DNA of 5,000 nucleotides, taken from assembly GCA_028678885.1 (NCBI GenBank), contig JAJRCP010000122.1, forward strand, positions 1 to 5,000, written 5' to 3'. Position 1 is the stretch's first letter; each line of letters starts with the position of its first letter. Made by a program: the position numbers and the translations under genes. Positions 1-5,000 of the stretch are shown here, piece after piece. The notes below the pieces were generated by a model. The model ran no database searches and was not told where the DNA came from. It saw nothing but the letters and a program-made list of their open reading frames with translations. Source of the DNA: Methanomicrobiales archaeon (GTDB lineage Archaea; Halobacteriota; Methanomicrobia; Methanomicrobiales; JACTUA01).

Positions 1-527
1 GGGAAGATCACGAAATTCATGATCAGCTGGAAGCCATGCATATCCTCTATTCTCGATGCCATGGCAATACCAAAAGCAGTGAATGCGATTCCTATTAGTG
101 CCATGAACCCGAAGGCAATGAGAAACCCGATTAGGTTCGAGATATGGAGGCCGATGAAGATCGAGAGAACCATGATCATCACTCCCTGGATGAATGCTGT
201 CGTTGCTCCACCGATAGTCTGACCTACCATGATCTCGAGCCGGGAGACCGGAGCCACGAGTGTCTCTTTCAAAAATCCGAACTGTTTATCCCAAATGATT
301 TGAATCCCTGAAAAGACAGATGTGAAGAGCACGCTCATGGACACGATACCGGGAACAAGGAACTGGATGTAATTCTCTCCAAGCCCCGGAATGCGTACTA
401 CCGAATTCAATCCGAATCCCAGAAAGATCAGGAAAAAAAGGGGCATACTGATGCTCCCGATGATCCTACTTTTTGAACGGATGTACCGCTTCATGTTTCG
501 CAGCCAGATGGTATATACTATGTCCAT
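1..527 (-). CDS. ABC-2 type transporter permease (DrrB-like), partial at the left edge
   Basis: Membrane subunit of an ABC exporter, expected to pair as a dimer with the ATPase encoded just upstream. Translating the minus strand from the ATG at 527-525 gives 175 complete residues with no stop; the C-terminus lies beyond base 1. After a short basic N-terminal segment (about residues 10-21) come hydrophobic stretches near 22-40, 54-75, 103-128 and 132-156, with a further one starting near 168. The segment WDKQFGFLKETLVAPVSR (80-97) between the second and third is the characteristic ABC-2 conserved region; the last visible residues (MNFVIFP) match the start of the next conserved helix. The ATPase stop is 2 nt upstream, so the two are very probably co-translated. 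An in-frame GTG at 533-531, overlapping that stop (GTGA), is an alternative start adding two residues. The substrate cannot be told from sequence; drug or lipid export is the usual guess for this family. Confidence 0.9.
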   Translation of the reverse strand, partial: MDIVYTIWLRNMKRYIRSKSRIIGSISMPLFFLIFLGFGLNSVVRIPGLGENYIQFLVPGIVSMSVLFTSVFSGIQIIWDKQFGFLKETLVAPVSRLEIMVGQTIGGATTAFIQGVMIMVLSIFIGLHISNLIGFLIAFGFMALIGIAFTAFGIAMASRIEDMHGFQLIMNFVIF

Positions 528-529
528 AC

Positions 530-1516
530 TCACCGTCTCATCTTTCTCTGATACATGCGGATGGTCTCCTTTCTGTCAGCTTCCTGTTCCCGGATGGTCT
601 TCCCGGTGAAGTACAGGAACACATCTTCAAGGGTTGGTTTATGGATAGAGAGAGACTCGATAGATATTTTTTGCCGGTTTAGTATGGTGACAATAGTACT
701 GACGCGTTCCTCCGCGTTCTCCAAGCCGATGATAACCTCTCCATTGCGCTGCTCCAGGCGCATAACCCATGGCTCGTTCATCGTCGCTACGATCGCATCA
801 GGGTTCGGGGACCTGATCGTCACAACATCTCCACCGATCCCATTTTTCAGATTGTTTGGAGAATCCAGAGCGACAATTTTACCCTGATCGATGATTGCTA
901 CCCGGTTGCATAAACGATCTGCCTCCTCCATATAGTGGGTAGTGAGGATAATCGTGATCCCCTTTTCTTTACTTAACGTGGCGATATACTGCCAGAGGTG
1001 ATTACGCGTTTGGGGATCGAGGCCCAGAGTGGGTTCATCCAGAAAGAGGACTATCGGATGATGCAGAAGACCACGAGCGATCTCCAGTCTTCGGCGCATT
1101 CCTCCGGAGAATGTCTTGACGATGTCATCTTTTCGATCTTCCAATCCCACGAGTTTCAGGAGTTCCGCAATACGGGAACGCCTGACTTCACCCGGGATAC
1201 GATAGAGCCTCCCGTGAAAATCCATGTTCTCCCAGGCCGTTAGCTCTTCGTCAAGACTCTGATCCTGAAATACGATCCCGATAGATTTTCTCACTCCATC
1301 TTCGTCGTTTTCGATGTCTATACCGTTCACCTCTGCTGATCCAGAGGTCGGTTTCAGCATAGTGGAGAGCATAGAAAGAGTGGTCGTTTTCCCTGCCCCA
1401 TTGGGGCCTAGGAGACCAAAGATCTCTCCGTGTTCGATGTCAAAGGAGATGTTATCCACCGCAATCAGGCCATTAAATCGCTTGGTGAGGTGATCAACGT
1501 GAATTGCTGGGGGCAT
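530..1516 (-). CDS. ABC transporter ATP-binding protein, DrrA/NatA type
   Basis: Cytoplasmic ATPase that powers the adjacent ABC-2 permease. Counting from the ATG at 1516-1514 (328 aa), it has Walker A GPNGAGKTT (37-45), Q-loop Gln84, signature FSGGM (136-140), Walker B VLFLDEP (156-162), D-loop GLDP (165-168) and switch His194. All catalytic elements are intact. The region after about residue 225 ends in TLEDVFLYFTG (295-305), the C-terminal mark of the DrrA-like subfamily (COG1131), and finishes with a short, strongly basic tail (MYQRKMRR). The open frame extends 11 codons further, to 1549, but that segment lies inside padR. The start at 1516 is preferred because it precedes the conserved N-terminal strand, follows the padR stop by 2 nt, and has a GAGG ribosome binding site at 1531-1528, 11 nt upstream. 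The family is certain; the exported substrate is unknown. Confidence 0.95.
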   Translation of the reverse strand: MPPAIHVDHLTKRFNGLIAVDNISFDIEHGEIFGLLGPNGAGKTTTLSMLSTMLKPTSGSAEVNGIDIENDEDGVRKSIGIVFQDQSLDEELTAWENMDFHGRLYRIPGEVRRSRIAELLKLVGLEDRKDDIVKTFSGGMRRRLEIARGLLHHPIVLFLDEPTLGLDPQTRNHLWQYIATLSKEKGITIILTTHYMEEADRLCNRVAIIDQGKIVALDSPNNLKNGIGGDVVTIRSPNPDAIVATMNEPWVMRLEQRNGEVIIGLENAEERVSTIVTILNRQKISIESLSIHKPTLEDVFLYFTGKTIREQEADRKETIRMYQRKMRR

Positions 1517-1518
1517 TA

Positions 1519-2028
1519 TCAGGTTATCCTCTTTAAATCTGCAAGACAAGTTTCCAGTGTCGTAACAATTCGATCTTCATACCCTGGAGGTATATCTTCC
1601 AGCGTGGTGCGTATCTGATAAAGAAGACCTTTCATGTTGACCTTCTCATTCTTGAAGACGTCCAGGATCAGATTTTTGTACAGAGCCATTTTTTTATGCG
1701 ACTCCCGACTCTGTTCTTTGATATGAAGGAGTGTCTCCTTTCCTTTTGAGGTAAGCTCGTAAATAGTTTTATAACGGTTTTTGGCAATTTCTGCCACAAT
1801 AAGACCTTCATATTCCATCTGATGGAGAAGGGGATACAGGGTCCCCTTGCTCGGGATCCACATTCCCTGCGTCTTCTTCCCTATCTCTTTTAACAGGTCA
1901 TATCCGGATTGAGGGCGCTGATCTAGAGCATGAAGAATGTACAGCGCAAGGAAGCCTCGTTTTTTGCCGTTTTGCGATCCAAAGTTCATCAGACTGGTCA
2001 TCATAACAGTTCGGTTTCGAACTTTCAT
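1519..2028 (-). CDS. PadR-family transcriptional regulator
   Basis: DNA-binding regulator, probably a dimeric repressor of its own operon that releases DNA when a compound handled by the neighbouring exporter binds. The 169-aa frame shows the PadR winged-helix pattern: FLALYILHAL (26-35), SGYDLLKEI (41-49), the recognition segment IPSKGTLYPLLHQMEYEGLI (58-77), and a wing with YKTIYELTSKGKE (86-98). A shorter helical part (about 103-169) should serve dimerisation. The start is uncertain. ATG at 2028 gives the longest form but has only a weak TGAGAA upstream. ATG codons at 2004, 2001 and 1989 are in frame, and the 1989 start (156 aa) leaves an N-terminus of more usual PadR length. An inverted repeat at 2009-2022 lies between the first and later starts. 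The stop is 2 nt before the ATPase ATG. Regulation of the pump by this protein is inferred from context and family habit. Confidence 0.9.
   Translation of the reverse strand: MKVRNRTVMMTSLMNFGSQNGKKRGFLALYILHALDQRPQSGYDLLKEIGKKTQGMWIPSKGTLYPLLHQMEYEGLIVAEIAKNRYKTIYELTSKGKETLLHIKEQSRESHKKMALYKNLILDVFKNEKVNMKGLLYQIRTTLEDIPPGYEDRIVTTLETCLADLKRIT
1528..1531 (-). promoter_or_regulatory. Ribosome binding site of the ABC ATPase, inside the padR 3' end
   Basis: The minus strand reads AAAGAGGATAAC just before the padR stop. GAGG lies 11 nt before the ATG at 1516. Its placement inside the last codons of padR argues for the 1516 start and for translational coupling of regulator and exporter. Confidence 0.6.
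2009..2022. promoter_or_regulatory. Inverted repeat GTTCG-N4-CGAAC, candidate PadR operator
   Basis: The plus strand reads GTTCGGTTTCGAAC, two perfect 5-base arms around a 4-base spacer. It covers codons 3-7 of the longest padR frame, but would sit in the leader if translation begins at 2004, 2001 or 1989. PadR regulators commonly bind dyad sites close to their own start, so autoregulation is plausible. It does not match the ATGT-N8-ACAT site known for some PadR proteins, and a 10-base dyad can arise by chance. Confidence 0.35.
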
Positions 2029-2046
2029 TTCTCAGGCCCGTGGACG

Positions 2047-2054
2047 CTATTAAA
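2047..2054 (-). promoter_or_regulatory. Possible TATA box for the padR operon
   Basis: The minus strand reads TTTAATAG here. If this is an archaeal TATA box, transcription would start about 25 nt downstream, near 2025, at or just inside the first ATG. That would favour a downstream padR start or a leaderless message. No clear purine-rich BRE precedes it. A second weak candidate, TTGATATGTAT on the minus strand at about 2077-2087, would allow a leader of roughly 28 nt. Neither is strong. Confidence 0.25.
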
Positions 2055-2114
2055 GATGTGGGCCTTGACAGTCGAGATACATATCAAAAGCGATTCGATG
2101 TACTATTATTCTCT

Positions 2115-2194
2115 CGAAACCCGTTGCTCCTCATGGATAAGGGAATGGAGATGCTATAACATCTTGACGGGGGCTTTAAAGCCCGCGGGTTTCG
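2115..2194. repeat. 9-bp inverted repeat enclosing smaller hairpins; possible structured RNA or paired operators
   Basis: CGAAACCCG at 2115-2123 is the exact reverse complement of CGGGTTTCG at 2186-2194. The enclosed 62 bases contain two further potential stems: AGATG/CATCT (2149-2153/2160-2164, 6-base loop) and GGGCT/AGCCC (2171-2175/2180-2184, 4-base loop), the latter ending 1 nt before the closing arm. Transcribed, this could fold as a closing stem with two internal hairpins. As DNA, the two arms could instead be separate protein-binding sites. I recognise no known RNA family, and no uridine run marks it as a terminator on either strand. Confidence 0.3.
2171..2184. repeat. 14-bp perfect palindrome GGGCTTTAAAGCCC
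   Basis: The sequence is identical on both strands, and allowing one mismatched pair the symmetry extends to 2168-2187 (CGG before, GCG after). The 8-bp palindrome CCCGCGGG (2182-2189) overlaps its right end. A dyad with an AT-rich centre and GC-rich arms suits a dimeric regulator; it could also form a 5-bp hairpin with a TTAA loop. It lies about 145 nt from padR and 320 nt from the flavoprotein start, so the regulated gene is unclear. Confidence 0.35.
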
Positions 2195-2293
2195 GATAAG
2201 ATATTCTGAGTTCAATGAGAAGGGCAGACATTTCCGGTATGCATGAGAATTTACCCCACTGCCAGGTTCTACTATTCGAATGATAAGGAGTAC

Positions 2294-2309
2294 TTATTTA
2301 TTAATATTT
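2294..2309. promoter_or_regulatory. AT-only tract, possible upstream TATA element
   Basis: TTATTTATTAATATTT is sixteen A/T bases in a row and the most AT-rich patch in the window. It resembles an archaeal TATA box. For the flavoprotein gene it would imply a leader of about 180 nt. It may instead be an easily melted or curved stretch. There is no independent support. Confidence 0.2.
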
Positions 2310-2457
2310 CATGACCGTCAATTTAATGAGGTATTCCCCGTTCAGGGTGTAAAATAGAGCCTGTAGAGAAATTTCTGAAGATGTACCCGATGTAATTTAG
2401 TGAAAAAGAACAGCAAGGATATGCTTTCCGACCAAGGGGATCGTGATCGTTACTAGA

Positions 2458-2468
2458 TTTCATATACC
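2458..2468 (+). promoter_or_regulatory. Candidate TATA box of the flavoprotein/iron-sulfur operon
   Basis: TTTCATATACC is centred near 2463. Transcription would be expected about 25 nt downstream, near 2488, giving a leader of about 18 nt that includes the AGGA ribosome binding site and the ATG at 2507. This geometry fits an archaeal promoter well, but the match to the TATA consensus is moderate and the upstream BRE is not obvious. Confidence 0.35.
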
Positions 2469-2493
2469 AGAACCACTATTGACCGGACATCAC

Positions 2494-2497
2494 AGGA
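2494..2497 (+). promoter_or_regulatory. Ribosome binding site of the flavoprotein gene
   Basis: AGGA lies 9 nt before the ATG at 2507 and supports that start. An ATG at 2502 is closer to AGGA but is followed after one codon by TGA (ATGGCATGA), so it cannot start a gene. Confidence 0.55.
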
Positions 2498-2506
2498 AGA
2501 TATGGC

Positions 2507-4219
2507 ATGACAGATGTTCCGGTGCACCGTTATAGCTGCGTCATTATCGGCGGAGGTCTCACCGGCCTTCGTGCAGCCCTGGAGATTGCAGATGCAGGAT
2601 ATGATACAGCGGTAATCTCCAAGGTTCATCCGCTCCGTTCCCATTCGGTCGCCGCCCAGGGGGGTATTAACGCAGCGCTTGGAAACGCGAAAGGTGGCGA
2701 AAATGATACCTGGGAGGCGCATGCCTTTGATACGATAAAAGGTTCGGATTACCTTGCAGATCAGGATGCCGTTGCCTTGATGTGCAGAGATGCACCACGG
2801 GCGGTCATCGAACTCGAGCATATGGGAACCGTGTTCTCCCGGACCCAGGATGGACGAATTGCCCAGCGGCCGTTTGGAGGCGCTGGTTTTCCCCGAACCT
2901 GCTATGCACAGGATCGCACCGGGCATAATATCCTTCATACTCTCTACGAGCAGGCCGTGAATCGGAAGATTCCGGTCTATGAAGAATTTTTTGTCATCTC
3001 TCTTGTTCACGCGGGAGGGCGCTGTGTGGGATGCACGGCCCTTGAAATTGCCACCGGCAAGGTGCACGGGTTTGTCTCAGGAGTTGTATTTCTTGCCACC
3101 GGTGGATTCGGTAGAATCTATTCCCGATCCACAAATGCTCTTATTAATACAGGAGATGGTGCATCGCTCGCATTGCGTGCAGGTGCTCCTCTGAAGGATA
3201 TGGAATTCGTTCAGTTCCATCCCACGTCGCTTTATGGAACAAACATCCTCATCACCGAAGGAGCCAGAGGTGAGGGCGGAATTCTCCTCAATTCCGACGG
3301 AGAACGGTTTATGGATCGCTATGCGCCGGGCTCACGAGAGCTCGCCCCACGGGATGTGGTCGCTCGGGCAATCCAGAAGGAGATCGATGAAGGAAGAGGT
3401 TTTAATGGCGGTTATGTCCATCTCGATCTGACGTTTCTGGGCGAAGATTTGATTAAAAAGAGATTACCGGGTATCCGACTGATAACCCGTGACTTCACCG
3501 GTGTCGATCCCATTAACAAACCGATTCCGGTACAGCCTGCCCAACACTATTCAATGGGGGGGGTGGGGGTATCCCTTGATGGACGGGTGACGGACGTCGG
3601 TGGATTGTATGCTGCGGGAGAATGCGCCTGTGTCAGCGTCCATGGGGCGAACAGACTCGGAGGTAACTCACTGCTGGAAACCGTTGTTTTCGGGCGACAC
3701 GTTGCCCAGACTATCCTCAAAGATCTTTCAGGTGTGCAGATATCATCATCTGATCCGGTAAAGGATGCAGTGCAACAGATGGAGAGGAAACTAGCAGCTA
3801 TGCTATCACGTGGGGAAGGGGAACCACTCTATCGAATTATGGATGAGCTGAAGGTTACGATGATCACACATTTTGGCATCTTCCGTCGAGAGAAGACTAT
3901 GATCGAAGGTCTGAAAAAGGTAAAGGAGCTACAGGATCGGTTTTCCGGGGTCATAATCACCCATAAAGGCCAGGTCTTTAACCAAGCCCTGGTACAAGCA
4001 CTGGAACTCGAAGGAATGCTACTTCTCGCCGAGGTGGTAGCACAGGGAGCACTCGCCCGGAAAGAGAGCAGGGGTTCTCATGCCCGTACTGATTTTCCCG
4101 CCCGCGATGACAATAATTTCCTCACTCATACCATGGCACGATTGAAAGAGGGGGAGATTGAGATCCTGTACGAACCGGTCACTCTGGGGATGTTTGAGCC
4201 AAAGGAGCGTCAGTACTGA
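2507..4219 (+). CDS. Fumarate reductase/succinate dehydrogenase flavoprotein subunit
   Basis: Catalytic subunit that interconverts fumarate and succinate on FAD, passing electrons to or from the iron-sulfur subunit encoded next. The 570-aa protein has the dinucleotide motif GGGLTG (15-20) and RSHSVAAQGG (44-53), where His46 aligns with the histidine that binds FAD covalently in E. coli SdhA and FrdA. Expected active-site residues are present: His238 in FHPT, Thr250-Glu251, Arg282 in the PRD motif (the proton-delivering arginine), His347 in HYSMGG, and Arg383 in NRLGGNS. Length and C-terminal features (ARKESRGSHARTDF at 517-530, RDDNNFLTHT at 533-542) resemble FrdA, and the protein ends soon after, near the position where FrdA carries its extra tail. 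No signal peptide is seen, so it should be cytoplasmic. Sequence does not settle whether it works as quinol:fumarate reductase, succinate dehydrogenase or a thiol:fumarate reductase (TfrA type). A run of eight G at 3556-3563 encodes part of the HYSMGG region. Its TGA overlaps the next ATG by 1 nt. Confidence 0.95.
   Translation: MTDVPVHRYSCVIIGGGLTGLRAALEIADAGYDTAVISKVHPLRSHSVAAQGGINAALGNAKGGENDTWEAHAFDTIKGSDYLADQDAVALMCRDAPRAVIELEHMGTVFSRTQDGRIAQRPFGGAGFPRTCYAQDRTGHNILHTLYEQAVNRKIPVYEEFFVISLVHAGGRCVGCTALEIATGKVHGFVSGVVFLATGGFGRIYSRSTNALINTGDGASLALRAGAPLKDMEFVQFHPTSLYGTNILITEGARGEGGILLNSDGERFMDRYAPGSRELAPRDVVARAIQKEIDEGRGFNGGYVHLDLTFLGEDLIKKRLPGIRLITRDFTGVDPINKPIPVQPAQHYSMGGVGVSLDGRVTDVGGLYAAGECACVSVHGANRLGGNSLLETVVFGRHVAQTILKDLSGVQISSSDPVKDAVQQMERKLAAMLSRGEGEPLYRIMDELKVTMITHFGIFRREKTMIEGLKKVKELQDRFSGVIITHKGQVFNQALVQALELEGMLLLAEVVAQGALARKESRGSHARTDFPARDDNNFLTHTMARLKEGEIEILYEPVTLGMFEPKERQY
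4202..4207 (+). promoter_or_regulatory. Ribosome binding site of the iron-sulfur subunit gene
   Basis: AAGGAG lies inside the last codons of the flavoprotein gene, 11 nt before the ATG at 4219. With the TGATG stop-start overlap it points to coupled translation of the two subunits, which fits a 1:1 complex. Confidence 0.6.
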
Positions 4220-5000
4220 TGCGGTTCAAGATTTTCCGCTCGGGGGTTGAAGAGAAAAATGCGAGATATGACACGTTTGAGATTGATCCAACCATGGGAA
4301 TGACGGTTTTATCCGCGTTATTCGAAATCCGGGAGAGATTTGATGAATCTCTCGCTTTCCGATATTCATGCCGTGGAGCTGTCTGCGGGACATGCGCGAT
4401 GCTGATTAACAGAGTCCCTCGCCTGGCATGCCGAACACAGATCGAGAAGTTGCTCAAAGGGGAAGGTGCCATTCATCTGGCTCCTTTTATCGGCAGCGAA
4501 AATTCAAAGGAGTCTTGGAATCAGGCAGAGGAGGTGCTTGTAGAACCGATGCCGCATATGCCGGTGATACGGGATCTTATCGTTGATATGACGCATTTTT
4601 TTGAGTGTTATCGCTTGACCGAACCTGTATTTAAACCCAATGGCCTACTTCCCGAGAAAGAACAGCGCATGGATCAGTCTGACGTAGAAGCAGTGGAGAT
4701 GTATGCAAACTGCATTCTCTGCGGAGCCTGTTTTGCTGCATGCCCGGTGAATGCGAAAAATCCGGTGTACTGGGGGCCTGCGGCACTGGCCAAACTTTAC
4801 CGCTTTCACATTGACCCGCGAGAGTTACGGGATGGATCACGCCTTTTCACTGCAGATGTCCCGGAGGGATGGTGGTCCTGCGAGTTTCATCTGAACTGCA
4901 CCCACGTCTGCCCAAAAGGAGTACCGCCTAGTACTGCCATCGGCAAAGCCGAGCTGGAGCTGAAGAGAGGGTGGAAAAAATACACAAGAAACACAAAGAA
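4219..5000 (+). CDS. Fumarate reductase/succinate dehydrogenase iron-sulfur subunit, open at the right edge
   Basis: Electron-transfer subunit of the complex with the preceding flavoprotein. 260 codons are visible with no stop. Residues 1 to about 105 form the plant-type ferredoxin domain, with Cys51, Cys56, Cys59 and Cys71 (C-x4-C-x2-C-x11-C) for a [2Fe-2S] cluster. The second domain has CILCGACFAACP (165-176) and a second cysteine group, Cys221, Cys227 and Cys231 followed by Pro (C-x5-C-x3-CP). By analogy with E. coli SdhB, Cys165, 168, 171 and 231 hold a [4Fe-4S] cluster and Cys175, 221 and 227 a [3Fe-4S] cluster. The extra cysteine that would convert the latter to [4Fe-4S] is absent (His224 aligns there). 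YRFHIDPRE (194-202) is also typical. Classical SdhB/FrdB proteins end at about 235-260 residues, so the stop may come just past the edge. A longer TfrB-like protein with a C-terminal HdrB-type CCG domain cannot be excluded. Confidence 0.93.
   Translation, partial: MRFKIFRSGVEEKNARYDTFEIDPTMGMTVLSALFEIRERFDESLAFRYSCRGAVCGTCAMLINRVPRLACRTQIEKLLKGEGAIHLAPFIGSENSKESWNQAEEVLVEPMPHMPVIRDLIVDMTHFFECYRLTEPVFKPNGLLPEKEQRMDQSDVEAVEMYANCILCGACFAACPVNAKNPVYWGPAALAKLYRFHIDPRELRDGSRLFTADVPEGWWSCEFHLNCTHVCPKGVPPSTAIGKAELELKRGWKKYTRNTK

Larger units (their letters stand above)
2029..2506. other. Divergent intergenic region without a convincing gene
   Basis: This 478-base stretch separates padR (minus) from the flavoprotein gene (plus) and must carry both promoters. 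It holds short open frames only; none combines a ribosome binding site with a recognisable protein. Visible structure: TATA-like boxes, a 14-bp palindrome at 2171-2184, a 9-bp inverted repeat at 2115-2123/2186-2194, a small AGATG/CATCT stem at 2149-2164, the 10-bp palindrome AGAAATTTCT at 2367-2376, an AT-only run at 2294-2309, and a tandem GATCGT pair at 2439-2450. It is more AT-rich toward the flavoprotein gene. It is longer than two simple core promoters need. Confidence 0.7.

Noticed and set aside
555..1243. Plus-strand open frames of 110 and 81 codons (555-887 and 998-1243)
   Set aside because: Both are antisense to the ABC ATPase, whose motifs are complete on the minus strand; their translations resemble no family.
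2009..2023. TTCGAAACC on the minus strand, resembling a tRNA T-loop
   Set aside because: The flanking bases do not form a 5-bp T stem, and no acceptor or anticodon arm can be placed at the right distance.
2079..2101. ACAT at 2079-2082 and ATGT at 2098-2101 as a PadR-type operator
   Set aside because: The known PadR arrangement is ATGT-N8-ACAT; here the order is reversed and the spacer is 15 bases, so chance is the simpler explanation.
1930..2199. 89-codon plus-strand frame running from padR into the intergenic region
   Set aside because: Its first third is antisense to padR, there is no good ribosome binding site, and the rest crosses the repeat region; no domain is visible.
2215..2283. 22-codon frame starting MRRADISG in the intergenic region
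   Set aside because: There is no ribosome binding site before the ATG and no recognisable sequence; frames of this size are expected by chance.
2453..3067. 204-codon open frame on the minus strand opposite the flavoprotein gene start
   Set aside because: It is antisense to the FAD-binding region of a clearly real gene, and its translation shows no recognisable domain.
4179..4840. Minus-strand frames of 97 and 69 codons opposite the iron-sulfur subunit gene (4179-4472 and 4631-4840)
   Set aside because: Both are antisense to a gene whose cysteine motifs are all intact; neither has a domain or a start context.

Overview
The window holds two divergent gene sets separated by a 478-base intergenic region (2029-2506). 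Genes are closely packed and led by purine-rich ribosome binding sites. Upstream regions carry AT-rich TATA-like boxes rather than clear -35/-10 pairs. A PadR regulator with an ABC-2 exporter beside an FrdA/SdhA-type flavoprotein and its iron-sulfur subunit would fit a euryarchaeon such as a methanogen of the Methanomicrobia. This assignment is inference; nothing here excludes a bacterium.

Left part, minus strand, reading 2028 down to 1: a PadR-family transcriptional regulator, a DrrA-type ABC ATPase starting 2 nt after it, and an ABC-2 (DrrB-type) permease that runs off the left edge. Spacings of 2 nt indicate one operon: a locally regulated export pump of unknown substrate, with PadR the likely ligand-responsive repressor.

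Middle: the intergenic region carries no convincing gene. It has a 14-bp perfect palindrome (GGGCTTTAAAGCCC), a 9-bp inverted repeat enclosing it, and a 5-4-5 inverted repeat in the first codons of padR as annotated. A core resembling CGAAACC occurs three times. These are the best candidates for operators or a structured RNA. TATA-like boxes lie ahead of both divergent genes.

Right part, plus strand: a complete 570-aa fumarate reductase/succinate dehydrogenase flavoprotein with all expected FAD and dicarboxylate residues, and the iron-sulfur subunit, which overlaps it by 1 nt and is still open at base 5000. Its 11 visible cysteines match a [2Fe-2S], a [4Fe-4S] and a [3Fe-4S] cluster. The A-then-B order and the FrdA-like C-terminus of subunit A resemble frdABCD operons. 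Whether a membrane anchor, an HdrB-like CCG domain or another partner follows lies outside the window, so the electron partner and the physiological direction stay open.

I see no mobile element, CRISPR array, tRNA or rRNA, and no clear sign of an undescribed system. The repeat-rich intergenic region is the part most worth a second look.
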